Positions 29,831 to 41,300 of a stretch of 64,000 bases of DNA are shown here, piece by piece. The notes beneath the pieces are model-generated. The model searched no databases and was not told where the DNA came from. It worked only from the letters and a program-made list of their open reading frames with translations. Positions within the stretch are counted from its first letter, which is position 1; the number at the start of each line of letters is the position of its first letter. The stretch spans positions 94,432,020-94,496,019 of the forward strand of contig OX235272.1 of NCBI GenBank assembly GCA_944472155.2. The letters run 5' to 3'. The stretch is from Trichobilharzia szidati (lineage: Eukaryota; Platyhelminthes; Trematoda; Strigeidida; Schistosomatidae). The position numbers and the translations under genes were made by a program.

Positions 29831-30714
29831 TAATAAAGAAAGTCTTCAGTTACCCGTTAAAAATGCTTTCGGTGACAAGCTGACTAACAGAACTCTGAAG
29901 TGAAATAATTAAAAAAAATTGAAAGGTTGACACAAAATTGTACTTTTTCTCTAGAAGTAGATATGCATTAAGCGAAGTAAAGTGTAGACCTTGAAACAGC
30001 CAATCAGAGCTTAGTATTGTTGTTGTTATTATTCCCTTGAGTTCCAATTGGAAAGTAGGGCTTCAGCAGTACATTTTCGTTTAATCTCAGTTACTTTACT
30101 AACCGGTCTAAAGCCCGGAAAATGAAGAAAATTAGGAGTTGATTGGGCCAGTGACACTATCCCGGAAAACCAATCCACTCATTTCACTAACTTCACAGTA
30201 AGGAATCAGAGTTTCTGCAGGTGTAATAATGTGGTTACAGTAGCAATATCGAGTTTACTGTTGATATTAAGAATACTATTCACGATTTAGGGTATAGATT
30301 TAACCCGTAAAGCTGCTTACAATATAATCGTATGCCTAACTCATACATTACTCTAACTTCTTACCCCAAATGATGGTTATTTGAATAAATACCGACACTG
30401 AGAAGATATTGTAATGAAAAGGATCACGTTAAGCATTCGTACACTGATTGGAACATGTTTTCACCTAAACTAACCTGATTTACTCTGAGTGGCTGCTTCA
30501 AAGTCGTTCATTCACTCATTCGCTTGCATCATTGTGCTTTAACTCTACCGAAAACTAAATGCTACATAACTGATATTCACTCATTTATTTATTTAGAACC
30601 AATGACTATCCTAATATTTCAAGAATAACTGTGGCCTTTAAAAGAACTAGTTTTGGTTAACTTATGCGCTCTCAAAACTACTGTCTTAATGATTACTTTT
30701 ACTCTATTCAGGTG
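29831..30714. other. no gene seen
   Basis: AT-rich, no supportable gene. A fragment near 29990-30040 (AACAGCCAATCAGAGC) is a common promoter-like word in schistosome repeats but is not assignable. Confidence 0.35.
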
Positions 30715-32530
30715 ATATATGCGGTCACCTCCATGTCACGCTCACACTGACGACTCACCCATCGCTTCCCATTTAGATTCCACTCGACTGATGGCCTGCA
30801 TTGCGTACGATGTCATTCGATGGTCTCCTCAGTGTATGCCCAATCTACCTCCATTTTCTCATACATATTTGTTAAGCGATAGGCTCTTGATTGGTTTCTC
30901 GCTAGACAGAGTTCCTTTTCGCTAATTCTTTGTGGCCGTCCGGCAGGCCATTTGATCTTCCGTATGGAGCCAGCGAAGAGGGCAGCTGTTGATAAAAATC
31001 TACAGTAGTCAGTTGGAAATGCTTTTCGTGACGCTCAATCCAAGTTTCTGACTTGAATTGAATAGCTTACTCACTTCACATTTGTGTTGAAAATCCGAAT
31101 CTTGTTGTGTATGCTGACGGAGTTAAGTAGAAGATCTCCAGGTTGATGAAGGAGAATCTTTCCATTCCGATTCTGGCAGCCTGTCTAGTTTTGACATCCT
31201 CAACCGTGATGTTTGCCTATGATTGAAACCGTGATTCCTGGCTGGATAAATAAAGGAAGTGATCTCATTCAAATCTCTACCGTTGACGGTGATTGTTATT
31301 GGTTGTCGTTGCTGTCGCTGTTGGTTGGTGGGTATCTTCATCACCTCCGTCTTCTCTCTGTTCACTTGCAGTCCTGTCTTCACTGCCTGCCTGCCTGCCT
31401 CTTCAACCGTTTTGTTGGTTTTTGCCCGCATGTAACTCTTCAAGTTTGTGTAACACTAGAAATAAATCATCCACACGCGAGATCCAGATCTTCTAGTGTC
31501 TTCTTATCGGTGAGTGCAGCGTATACCTGTCTTCTCACTTCCTGTGCAGCCTGACGCATAATCCAGTCCACCACAATTAAGAATATCATCGTTGGTGATA
31601 ATAGGCAGCCAGTCTTGTCTTACATTTGGAGGGGAATGTCTAGCGAGCTCAATAACATAACAAGTATGCGAACAAAAATCCAAGTTAATGAGTTGATAGT
31701 GTAACGATATATTATCAAAAATACAGTAATGAGTTATATAAATTAAAGGGTTACTTGGATATACAGTTTAAGTCCACGGCTACAAATTATTAATATAATT
31801 CACAGAAGCGTTCACTGCTGGAGTCATATCTACTGGTAGAAGCTGTGTACCAGTTGTAGAATAGTCTTCGGATGAAGATAAGAGGTTCCTGCAAAAATCC
31901 AAAGTATACAACATGGTTATGAGTGAAGCAAGTAGACAGTATAGACCAGTGAGAAGTTGAGGCGACCAACAGTACACTGTATTTCAGATCGTACTCGGAA
32001 GTTATCTTTATTTCAACATGAGTCGTTTTAAACAAAAGTCATGTGTAATGTCTCTAATTATAGCATCTAGCAAAAAGGTGTACAATCATATTGTTACGTA
32101 CTCCACACATACTCCTGTATTCACTTTGAACACCTCACTGGGTTTTCCATTGTGGATCACCTGACACGTGGCATTTTCATACAGCCAGCTGATGAATGAG
32201 GTTGATAAAGATTTGGGACACTGCACGCCGTAGTGTTAAAGTAACTTCGAAATTGCTTCGTGGTCAACGCTGTCGAAGGCCTTTTCGAAGTCTATGAGGT
32301 TAAGGTTCTGTCATTCTATGCTTGGTTCTGTGATAATGATACGTAGAGTTGCAGTTTAATCCACATATGATTTACCTTTCCTGAATTCACCTCGTTCCGA
32401 GTAGGGGCTGGCAGAGTTCTGTATCCAGTGCATGTTTTATTCTTCCTAGGATGATGCGACTTAGTATTTTACTAGGCGTGGACAAGAGCGTTATTCCACG
32501 CCACTTCTTGCACAGGCCTAAGTCTCATAT
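30715..32530 (-). pseudogene. RTE-like (SR2-type) LINE, RT remnant, interrupted
   Basis: Read on the minus strand from about 32530: KKWRGITLLSTPSKILSRIIL, then TLRIIITEPSIE, LIDFEKAFDSVDHEAI (motif A) and LYENATCQVIHNGKPSEVFKVNTGV. After an insert at 31640-32100 come CLLSPTMIFLIVVDWIM (motif B region) and, to 31123, GLQVNREKTEVMKI and a DLNEITSFIYP motif. KIRIFNTNVK, and IRKIKWP near 30950, are thumb and C-terminal traces. This order is that of RTE-clade reverse transcriptases, known in schistosomes as SR2. Many stops; dead. Confidence 0.8.
31640..32100. mobile_element. unidentified ~460-bp insertion in the LINE
   Basis: It splits the LINE between the codons for NTGV and RQ..CLLSP. Near its ends are GTAACGATAT (31701-31710) and ATATTGTTAC (32088-32097), a 9-of-10 inverted match. 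No ORF with known motifs. It could be a solo LTR or a small non-autonomous element. Confidence 0.45.
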
Positions 32531-32865
32531 TATAGTAAGAATAATACTAATTACGACACAAAGCTTGGGTTATGCCATTAAATCAATAAAATGTCCGCCA
32601 TCTAGTTTTCTGTGACTAAACATGACTAACGATTCGACTGTTATGGGACTTCTTGATTACTTTCGTATAAACACTCACTGCCAAGGCCTTATCAAATATG
32701 GTTTTGTTATTGTATTCTGTTTATATATATATGCAAATATGACTCAGTGTTACACATTGTATTTCAGATGTGACAAAGCTCATATGTCAGCAGAACAGAA
32801 AAAGGGCCGATTTTCTGCACTTTTGACCAAATTCCAAAAAGTATTTATGACCTCATAACAAAGGC
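32531..32865. other. no gene seen
   Basis: A 78-codon frame at 32622-32858 has no recognisable motif. Otherwise nothing supportable. Confidence 0.35.
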
Positions 32866-33072
32866 TTTGCGTAGGTGGATACAGTTAGCTTATGGATGAT
32901 CTGACACAGCCACAAAGAGATGCAAGGTTTACTTTCTGTGAGAAACAACCAATCAAAAGACTGTATTTTCTACTAACAATAATCTACAATAATGTACATT
33001 AAAATCTATAAATATGTGTTGATTTTCCTCAATAAACGATCTGTTGCCTGGCTCTTGTCTTCTGTTGTTACA
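32866..33072 (+). repeat. LTR fragment, same family as 2730-3073
   Basis: Carries GGCTTTGCGTAGGTGGATACA, CCAATCAAAAGACTGT, AATAAACGATCTGTTGCCTGG and the terminal TTGTTACA. The first third of the LTR is missing and no target duplication is evident. Confidence 0.8.
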
Positions 33073-34356
33073 GTACCAGTTATATGCATACAAACAGATA
33101 CAGCTGTTAACCTCACGTTACCATGGTTTTTACGGTGATTTTTTTGAAATGCTCTATAAAATTTTTGTTACGTCATCTATTTCTCTATATCTTTTGTTCT
33201 GCTTTAAAAAAATAGCAGTAGAGAAAGACAAAAATTAACTGACTGACTTTGATGTTTAGCAGTCACAGCGAACGCTTAAATTTCTCTACAAAGGCATGGC
33301 GTCACTATGACAACCTAAAGGAGGCAATTTATAAGTTCTTTGATTTTAGCCTGCTGACATCATGACCAGTCAGCTGGTTATGACTTTTTATCAACTGCCT
33401 GGCTTAATAATGCTGCCATGTGAAGCATACATATTTTAGTGTTACTAAAGTTATAAGGGGTTAGGAAGATAATAATAATATTGCTTTATTCCAAAAACAG
33501 TACTAGTGGTACAGTGTGGAATTTTCAGCACATATCTACAATATTTGCATCTAATTTTATCAAACATTTAAAAGGAGTATTTCAAAAAAATAAATGTAAA
33601 GACAACAACAACAAAAAAACGCAAAAATAATTTTTTTTTAAATGCGAAAAAATACCAAGAAGTAGAAAGGAAACAATAAACAGTAAAGCTATAGTCACAC
33701 AAGAAGTTATGAAATGATATTTAAGAATGTTTATCCCCAAGATGATCAGTTAATTTGATTGAACAACTCTAAACACTCATAAAATAACATTTCAGGGTTT
33801 TGTATTGTCAGGTCAATGCGGTGTTTGTAGTGGTAGTGTGAGTAATCCTGCATAATACAAAATTTTAAGATGGTGATAATGGCGTTCACAACCAATGATT
33901 GTCAGTTAATACTGCCGAAAAAAAAAAATAAAAAAACAACCACAAAAACTAATAATCACATGATGGTTAATGACAGGACAATTATACTCATAGTGCTAAT
34001 ATAGTCGAACCAGTGATACAAAAGAAGGAATAGAGTAAAGTACAAAAAAGGAAGCCAACGTTAATAATTTAGGTAGCTAAATATATTTAAGAAGAAGTTC
34101 ACTATAGAATACAAAATAAGAGAGAAACAAAAGAGCCTAAAATTATGTTATTAACAACAAAGCAAGTCATAGGTTTCGCGCTTAACATTGTCTCTGTCAC
34201 TTAGAACACGGGCCAAGTATGGTATCGTTGAGTTCCTGTACTTGGTTGTACGAGCATAGATTATTTTATACTGATTTCTGGTTCTACCTGATGATGATGA
34301 TGATGCTGTCAATTAGTGTGTTCTCCAATAAATGTATCTATTACAGTCCTATAGAA
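33073..34356. other. AT-rich spacer with a SINE-A tail
   Basis: At 33483-33545 the minus strand shows the 3' tail of SINE family A (GCTGAAAATTCCACACTGTACC). The remainder, with A-runs near 33600-33660 and 33915-33960, shows no gene. Confidence 0.45.
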
Positions 34357-34512
34357 GGTCAGCTGAATAGCTCAGCGGTAACGTCTCTGACTGTAGTATC
34401 GAATGAAGCAGGTTTAAATCTCAGCGGAGACATAAGTTCCTTCAAGGTTGCAGTTACGTCTTACTGATAAGTTCTGACGAGAACGAAATTTAGTTCTAGG
34501 ACTTCCTGCCGA
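34357..34512 (+). mobile_element. SM-alpha-like SINE with altered hammerhead
   Basis: tRNA-like head with box A (TAGCTCAGCGG near 34369-34380) and box B-like GGTTTAAATCTC. A hammerhead-like segment follows at 34464-34488: CTGATAA, stem II GTTCT/AGAAC with loop GACG, then GAAA. G8 of the core is A, which should abolish cleavage. Confidence 0.6.
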
Positions 34513-34684
34513 TCGCATCCTAATAATTTAACATTAAAACAGTTCGTTATTCAACAAAACAATAGTATATGTTTTAGTCTCTTATATAACCGACAAGACA
34601 TCTAGTATTTGGTCGCTACCAATAAGTTGGGAAACAGTATACTATGTATAATTTAAAGTCATTAATCAAACCAAATCGAGATAA

Positions 34685-35150
34685 ATTTTCGTCCTCACTC
34701 ACGATTGGATGAACCCCACGGGTCCCGACTTCTCCCTAGAACTCCAGGCAACTTCGCCATATAGCCAGTCACTAACGCGCATCAGATTAATTATTAAGAG
34801 TCAGTTTGTAGGGATAGTTTATGATTCTGGTTTGACCACGTATTGATGAAGGTTAGAGAACCATTGAAAACCAGCACTGGAGTACTGGACAGCTGTTTCA
34901 TCCTAGTCTGGGACTCATCGATAGTACCTTCCGGTTACAAGGAAAGCTCGTTGACCATTCAGTCACTGGAACCACATTCAGTGGCCTGTGAATTCTGATT
35001 TCTACCAATTGCTGATTTTAGCGCGACCACCAGCCAATGTCATCGACGAGTGCTACTCCTCACTCCCGACCTAGTGGACGCCAGTGGTCACAACGTCTTA
35101 CTAGAACTGCAGTCAACTTCGTCCTATTGCCAGTCACTAGCGAGCGCCAC
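34685..35150 (-). mobile_element. hammerhead SINE, family B (one 5' piece and one longer copy)
   Basis: Minus orientation. 34685-34790 is the 5' part of one copy (ending CCAGTCACTAACGCGCATC). 34815-35150 is a longer copy whose hammerhead segment (34880-34925) reads GATGAGTCCCAGACTAGGATGAAAC on the minus strand when split across the core. The box B is lost to deletion near 34930. Confidence 0.65.
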
Positions 35151-35234
35151 ATTAATGTCTACTTATTATCATGAAATCCTGACACAGTTGCTAGCGTATC
35201 ATTTTTGTTAGAAAATGTTCTATTATATACTTTT

Positions 35235-35410
35235 AGAAAGAGGCCAGTAGTCAAGCCGAATAGTTAAGTGATGACGTCTCTGAATTTAACATTAACTGGC
35301 CCCGGTTCTAATCTCCAGTGGGACATTAATTAATTTGGGGAATCAGACATTCCTAGATGAATGGGTGTTAATAAGCAGGACATCCAAGTCCGGAGCTTTC
35401 CACTGATTGC
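35235..35410 (+). mobile_element. SM-alpha-like SINE, decayed
   Basis: AAGCCGAATAGTTAAGTGATGACGTCTCTG and CCCGGTTCTAATCTCC parallel the head at 34357-34430. The hammerhead region is not recognisable beyond CTAGATGAATG. Confidence 0.45.
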
Positions 35411-35634
35411 CTCTAACCACCTGACATATTTCATCCTTATTTTATGTCTGGATCTAGGATCAGACAGTTGTCCAGTATGATCTCTTTCTCTCAAAAGTTC
35501 TGAAAGTGATACCGATTAGTCACGCAACGTGGCTTGAAATCTATCAAATCCCTACAAACTAACACCTGTCAACTTTTTGTGTTAAGGAATCTTTAGCTTA
35601 CCATGCAGTTGTGAGCTAATGCATGTTACTGTAC

Positions 35635-35828
35635 TCGCTGATGACATTGGTTGGTGGCCGTGCTAAAGTCACGAATAGGTAGAGTTAGGTCCCAGTGGTT
35701 GGATAGTCCACAAGCCCACCTTGTAATCAGAAAGTAGTGGGTTCGAGCTCCGGTGAATGCGAGTCGCCAAAGTGTCTCGAACTAGGACGAAAAAGTCGTA
35801 CAATACTCCCTAGTTTTCAAAAGTTTCA
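35635..35828 (+). mobile_element. hammerhead SINE, family B
   Basis: TGACATTGGTTGGTGGCCGTGC, box B GGGTTCGAGCTCC near 35737-35750, GTCTCGAACTAGGACGAAAAAG near 35776-35797 (stem II GGAC and GAAA kept, 5' core lost). Confidence 0.65.
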
Positions 35829-36364
35829 GCCTTCTCAACATCTAAAATCATATTCTTTTTTGATTTGTTCTAAAAGCTTGAATCTCATTGTAATTTTTTC
35901 CATAAATATCAAAATTCCCTCCCACACCTGTCTTTTTATTGTTTAAAACAATAATTAATCATCCTAATCTACTTGTTCAATGTTCCAATGTGTATTAAAA
36001 GCCATTAGAAAGTGTTTCTTCTCTTGCTTTTGTTACTGTTGTTTTGTCCTTTTCTAATTAGGAGGGAAAAAGCCCAAAGACAAAAAAAAATCAAAGTCAA
36101 ATCTTCTTTTCATGTTGAGAGAGGGAGAAAGAGAGGAAAAATTTGTTTCTTTCTGTCTTTTCTTGTTTTAATGGTTATTTGCATATTTAACATTTTTTTC
36201 AAGAAATGTATATACCTTTTTTTTGACAAATATGACAGATAATAATATCTAGAATTGGTATTCTCTTCATTGCTTTCCCATAAATACCATTTGAAAAATA
36301 GAAGTTATTGCAAATGTTGACATTCATGTATTAAGGAGGGTAGATTATTGGATTAAAAAGAAAG
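35829..36364. other. no gene seen
   Basis: T-rich sequence with low-complexity frames (36012-36242). No supportable gene. Confidence 0.4.
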
Positions 36365-36365
36365 A

Positions 36366-36737
36366 TGCTGACTAGCGACTTGCCCTATTCAGGTAGGTAG
36401 TTACCTGGGGTTCTGGCGAAAAGTCGTGACCAGTAGGGTGCAGAAGGTCGGGTGTGAGGACAAATACTCGCCGAAGACATTGGCTAGGGGTCGTGCTATG
36501 TCGTGAATTGGCAGAAGTTAGAATTCATGGGCCATTGGATCGGGTCCCAGTGGCTTGATGGTCTACGAGCTTGCTAGCCTTGTAACCAGAAGGTTCTGGG
36601 TTCGAACCGTGGCAGTGGGTGCGTACTGATGAAGAGTCCCAAACTAGGCTGATGAAACAGCTGGCTGTCCAGTACTCCCAGTGTTTTCCAATGGTTCTCT
36701 AACTAATGTCAGCTCATGATGAAAATCCTGTAAAAAG
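36366..36737 (+). mobile_element. hammerhead SINE, family B, full length
   Basis: About 370 bp. It has a 5' part CTGACTAGCGACTTGCCC, a middle part CTCGCCGAAGACATTGGCTA, box A-like TGGCTTGATGG, box B GGGTTCGAACC near 36599, and a hammerhead region 36628-36672 (TGATGAAGAGTCCC...GATGAAACAGCTG). Tail AATGTCAGCTCATGATGAAAATCC. Best reference copy in the window together with 38545-38935. Confidence 0.85.
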
Positions 36738-36937
36738 AAAGTAGCTTGACCATTTAAGAAAAAAAATTGGTCCTTACAAGCAAATGAAGAGGTGTTTTGA
36801 GAAGAGTTACTCTACATTGATTGGTTTTAGGGTGTTAACAGTATAGTAAGACGAGTCTAGTTCTTGGTTTTGTTGCAGACTGGATACGCTGGTGATCTGA
36901 GTGTTTCAAAGTGAATAGCTTTTTTTAGATAAAGCAA
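36738..36937. other. short spacer
   Basis: No supportable feature. Confidence 0.3.
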
Positions 36938-37575
36938 TAAGAAGACGTAGTTTGTCTGAATAGTGTAACGTAGTATTTGCGCAACACATGTCGAACAATC
37001 TGATCACACACGGACTTGTCATAGGAATATATGTATGAAATTAATAAACAGATAAGAGGTGAGAAAATAGACTACTTAGGTCAAGTTTAAAGGACATATT
37101 CAAGATCAAAATAACAATGAAGACCACTAAACCAAATAGCAGAGGTAATAGTACATCTACCATGACTGGCATCAAAACAAAGTTTACCAAAGCAGGTTTA
37201 ATGTGATGACGAATTGTTGCTTTGATCACATAAAGGTGGGTTTAAACTTCCTAATTGTCACCTAGGGCTTCCACAAACTTTAGGATACGCCCCAAACACG
37301 TTTTATAGATAGGTTTACAAGATGTGTTAACGTCAATTTTATGTCCTGTCTCTATAATATATTTCGCAGTAGAGGAGCTAGGTCTCCTGTTCTCACCATT
37401 AATGTGTTCTGGGGATTCTATTTGCTTCTGAAGCCATTTAGGAATATGTTCTGAAGCCAGCCCTTACTTGCAGATATTGATGAGTCCTCCCTATGTATGT
37501 GTGTCCACACGTACATTCAAATTGGTAAATACAGTGGGATGTGACATCATTTTTCGCATGTTCGAAGGGCTTAGA
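36938..37575 (-). pseudogene. Penelope-like element 3' fragment
   Basis: Sister of 21640-22265 over its full length (shared words AGTATTTGCGCAACACAT and TAGGTCTCCTGTTCTCACCATTAA). On the minus strand it keeps parts of the GIY-YIG domain and C-terminal region, all frame-broken. Confidence 0.75.
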
Positions 37576-37969
37576 TAGATATATTGGCTTTACATTCTCT
37601 ATTATTATGTTATTAGCTTTTTTTGTTAGATATCAGCCACAATGGTCTAACGTTAAATCCCTCCAAATGTTAGACAGTTAACTTCACCTTTCAAGCAGAA
37701 ACGTGATCTACACGAAATTGTTTGTTCACAAGATGCTTTTAGCATAATGGGCATTGATGATCTAGAAATTAAGTCGAACATTAAATACCTTGGAATAATC
37801 TTTTCATGTAACCTTCCTTGGTCATTCCACTAAGAAGTTAAAACAATCGAGCATCACTCAACCTCCACTTCTATAGTTGATGAACTCTTGCATCTTACCT
37901 GTTGTTCTTTATTTCCCCCCCCCCTTAGTTTTTCCTGGGCTACTCAAAAAGGATTATGTTATTATTGAT
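37576..37969. other. no gene seen; poly-C run
   Basis: Near 37840-37970 the wording suggests old LINE sequence, not assignable. A run of 11 C lies at about 37914-37924. Confidence 0.35.
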
Positions 37970-38150
37970 GTAAGTATAAAACTTGGGCACTGCGGTAGAG
38001 TATAACTCCATTATAGATAAGATTTTATTTTGGTAAAGTTACACAGTATGTTGTACAGTAATATTAACTGATGACTACTTTACGAGCACAATTTATTACT
38101 GCTCATAATCATATGAAGGCACCACTCGCACAACTTTTTTCCTTCATTTT
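37970..38150 (+). repeat. dispersed repeat F
   Basis: Contains TTGGGCACTGCGGTAGAGTA, AACTCCATTATAGATAAGAT, ACAGTAATATTAACTGATGA and CGAGCACAATTTATTACTGC. It matches the reverse complement of 52565-52712. Function unknown. Confidence 0.65.
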
Positions 38151-38544
38151 CTCACCCCTTAACTCTTTGTTATGTATATGCTGAGATTTTGTAAATTCTG
38201 GTTTAATAATACTTTGATAAAGCTATTAGCATTAAATAGCGAGACGTCAGTAAAAACAATATCGTCTTGTTTTTCATTCATTGGGAAATGCAAAAACCTT
38301 TATTATAAGGAATATCATATACCCAATGCCCAAATTTTTTCAAACTGTTAAAAGTGAACTTGGTTTGGACATATATAACTTGATGACTAGACATTCGAAT
38401 AAAAATCACTATAAGATAATGTACATTTAGAAATAATAATATTAGTGTTATTGATCAAACACAATCAAATGGGGAATAAGACGAGTGCTTTTATAGTGCA
38501 ATACATAAGGATGTTATAATGTGAACCAACACTTGAATATCAAT
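38151..38544. other. no gene seen
   Basis: AT-rich spacer. Confidence 0.4.
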
Positions 38545-38935
38545 GAGATGCTCACTAGCGACTTACTCTATTCAGACAGTTAACCTGGGGTTCTAGTGAG
38601 AAGTCGTGACCAGTAGGGTGCAGCAGGTCGGGTGTAAGGACAAATACTCGCCAAAGACATTGGCTAGGGGTTGCGCTATGTCGTGAATTGGCAGAAGTTA
38701 GAATTCATGCACTAGCCATGTGATCGGGCCCCAGTGGCTTCATGGTCTACGAGTTCACTAGCCTTGTAACCAGGAGGTGCTGGGTTCGAAGTCTGGCGGT
38801 TGGTGCATACTGCAGAAGAGTCCCAAACTAGGTTGACGGAACAGCTGTCCAGTACTCCCAGTTGGTTTTCCAATGGTTTTCTAACTAATGTCAGCTCATG
38901 ATGAAATCCTGTAAACAATCAAATCCCTACAAACC
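38545..38935 (+). mobile_element. hammerhead SINE, family B, full length
   Basis: Same layout as 36366-36737, including the 5' part (CTCACTAGCGACTTACTC), box B-like GGGTTCGAAGTCTGG near 38782 and TGCAGAAGAGTCCCAAACTAG with the 5' core changed. GACGGAACAGCTGTCCAGTAC and the tail CTCATGATGAAATCCTG follow. Confidence 0.82.
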
Positions 38936-39304
38936 AACACTTGAATTTAAGACTTTTTCACGTTATTTATTATCCTCCTCTGATTTGACTGACTGTTGGT
39001 AATAATATCTTCCATATCTCTGGTATTATTTGCGTTGAATCACAAATTCTTTTCAGTAGCATACATCATGCAAATATGTGATTCTTTCATTGAACAAAAA
39101 TCTCCGTAGACTCAAATTAATTAATCTCAAGGGTGAAGAAGTTTCCATTGGAATTTCACGACTTCTATTTTGAATGTAGTCACGAATACTCTCAGCGAGT
39201 GGATTGAAGTTCAGCTGTTGAGATACTGACGTTGAAATAGAAGATAAACGATAAAAACATTCACTTCTAAGTAGCTGAGTGTATTTCACCCATTCGTTTG
39301 CTCT
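38936..39304. other. no gene seen
   Basis: A 78-codon minus frame at 39053-39289 has no recognisable motif. Confidence 0.35.
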
Positions 39305-39430
39305 CCAACTGGAGCATAGGGCTTCAATTCTAAAACTCTGGAGTATGAGGTTACTAGCCTCACATCCAGCTTTCCCTCTTTAGTGATCTTACTATCAACA
39401 AAGTGAGGTTTAGAAGTGGGTCGGCTGGGA
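39305..39430 (-). mobile_element. SINE family D fragment
   Basis: GGGCTTCAATTC...GAGGTTACTAGCCTCAC...TTTCCCTCTTTAG...GTGAGGTTTAGAAGTGGGTC matches 8010-8158 and 63525-63755. Confidence 0.5.
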
Positions 39431-39899
39431 AGCGTATATCAATAAATAATCAATCAATACCCAATGAATGATAAACTACTGGTTTTGAGATAGCTAGCTA
39501 TCTTGTGAGAAAAAATCTTTTGAAAAATGGAGGAATAATCGATTGTACTGGCTCCTCAATTTTTTGCTTAATTCCATTTCTAATCTCGAGATTTTATATA
39601 TATATCGGATGAATCAGATTGTACCGCAAAGGGATAGATATAATAAATGGTGCCTAACTTTTACATATAGCTAAATAGACAAATCACGACTGTGTTTATG
39701 TTAGGGAAATAAAGTATTCACTGATAAGATATAGTCTACTGGGAAATATAAAATTATACAAGTATGTATGCACTGAGGTATAAATCACAGTAATATGATT
39801 ATACAATCATAAAAAGAAATATGAAAAGGAGGTTGGTTATATTGATTAATAGAAATAGATATCCAGAACTTTGAAGCTATGATACCCGCAAATCTCTCA
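39431..39899. other. no gene seen
   Basis: AT-rich with a short TA repeat near 39594-39604. Confidence 0.4.
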
Positions 39900-39904
39900 T
39901 CTCA

Positions 39905-40295
39905 GACTATCTTCTATGATTGGTTTCAAGTTTGATAACAGACTGATGTCAGTTAGAGAACTACTATAACCCAGGGAGTACTCGACAGTTGTTTCGTCCC
40001 AGAATGGGACTCTTCAGCACTGCTCGTCAATGACCACACCAGTATGGATGGAATTCACGATATTGAGGTTACAAGGTGAGCTTCTGAACCATTCAGCCTG
40101 TGAAACGGAATCCAATGGCCCATAACTTCTACCCTCTGTCAATTCATGATAAAAAGAGCCATCACCAGCCATCATAAGTGTTTGGTCTCACACGCGGACG
40201 GGGGGGGTGGACCTCAATGATCATTATTTTTCACTAAAACGTCAATCAATTTTATCCTATATTCAGTTATTAGCGAGCACCAGATTGATCCACAA
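39905..40295 (-). mobile_element. hammerhead SINE, family B, with strong core
   Basis: Minus copy with family tail near 39930-39960, hammerhead core at 39984-40018, GAGGTTACAAGGTGAGC head near 40065 and 5' part to 40295. Interrupted by small indels. Confidence 0.7.
39978..40022 (-). ncRNA. hammerhead core, complete catalytic bases
   Basis: On the minus strand: CTGAAGA, stem II GTCCC-ATTC-TGGGAC, GAAA, stem III ACA-AC-TGT, cleavage base C (complement of 39984). All conserved core positions (CUGANGA, GAAA, UH) are met and stem II has five or more pairs. Stem I is weakened: G next to the cleavage site faces G. This is the best-preserved core of SINE family B here. Confidence 0.6.
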
Positions 40296-40394
40296 GAGTT
40301 CCTTTGTAGGGATTTGACTGATTTTAAATGGGACCACCAACTGATGCCAGTTAGAGAGCTATAGAAATTGCAAACTGACTGACAGAAGTTAGAA

Positions 40395-40645
40395 TGCGTG
40401 GGCGAATGGGTTCCATCCCAATGGCTGATTAGTCAAAGAGCTCGCCTCATAATTTGAATTGGCAGAAGTTGGAACTCAGTGCCTGAATGACCTACGAGCT
40501 CACCTTGTAAGCAGTAGATCCTGCGATTGAAACCTTGTGAGTGAGTACTGATGATAAGTTCCAGTCTGGGACGAAACCACTGTCAAGTTCTCCCTGATTT
40601 TCAGTAATTCTCTAACTGATACCAATCCGTGGTCAAACTCAAAAA
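40395..40645 (+). mobile_element. hammerhead SINE, family B
   Basis: Plus copy: TGCCTGAATGACCTACGAGCTC, GAGTGAGTACTGATGATAAG, then TTCCAGTCTGGGACGAAACC and CACTGTCAAG. CTGATGA, a stem II (CCAG/CTGG) and GAAA are all present near 40549-40590. Tail AACTGATACCAATCC. Confidence 0.65.
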
Positions 40646-40684
40646 TACATAAAACAAATTTCAATTTGGAATTTTAAAAGCGCC

Positions 40685-40910
40685 GGGGAGGTGATTCGTT
40701 CTAATTTGGGACCCTTCCATAGTGCTTACCCACAAATCCACCGGGGATCGAACAAAAGATCAAGCTCATTCATCGTTCAGACACTCGGCTTGCAATTCAA
40801 TGGTCCATACATTCTAACTTTGTCAATTCATGATACAGCGATATCCGCAAACAATACCTTTCATAAGCGTTCGCTTCACCGTAACACGGTGGATCCCAAT
40901 GATGACCACT
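40685..40910 (-). mobile_element. hammerhead SINE, family B, decayed
   Basis: Minus copy with TTTGGGACCCTTCC, CCCACAAATCCACCGGGGATCGAAC (box B-like) and CAATGGTCCATACATTCTAACTT. Core not intact. Confidence 0.5.
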
Positions 40911-41010
40911 TCTAAGTAAAACTTTCGAACATCCATTCAGTAGCTATCAATAGGCTCGAAATTAGTATTTGGATTATGGGCATTTTGTGAGGATTTGGAT
41001 TAATTTTAGT

Positions 41011-41108
41011 NNNNNNNNNNNNNNNNNNNNNNNNNNNNNNNNNNNNNNNNNNNNNNNNNNNNNNNNNNNNNNNNNNNNNNNNNNNNNNNNNNNNNNNNNN
41101 NNNNNNNN
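41011..41108. other. assembly gap (98 N)
   Basis: Run of N; sequence unknown. Confidence 1.
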
Positions 41109-41300
41109 CATTAAAAAACATAGGTAACACTTACCCTTGAGACATCTCTGATTGCCTCGCGATTTCTCTCTGTTTCCAGAAGTACATACAAACACAACAG
41201 GTTCACACTTCTCATGTGGCCCAACACTGTTTGATTAAATACTCTCACAATATATTGGATGTTTGTTAATTGTTAATAGACACACTGATGGTATACTCAC

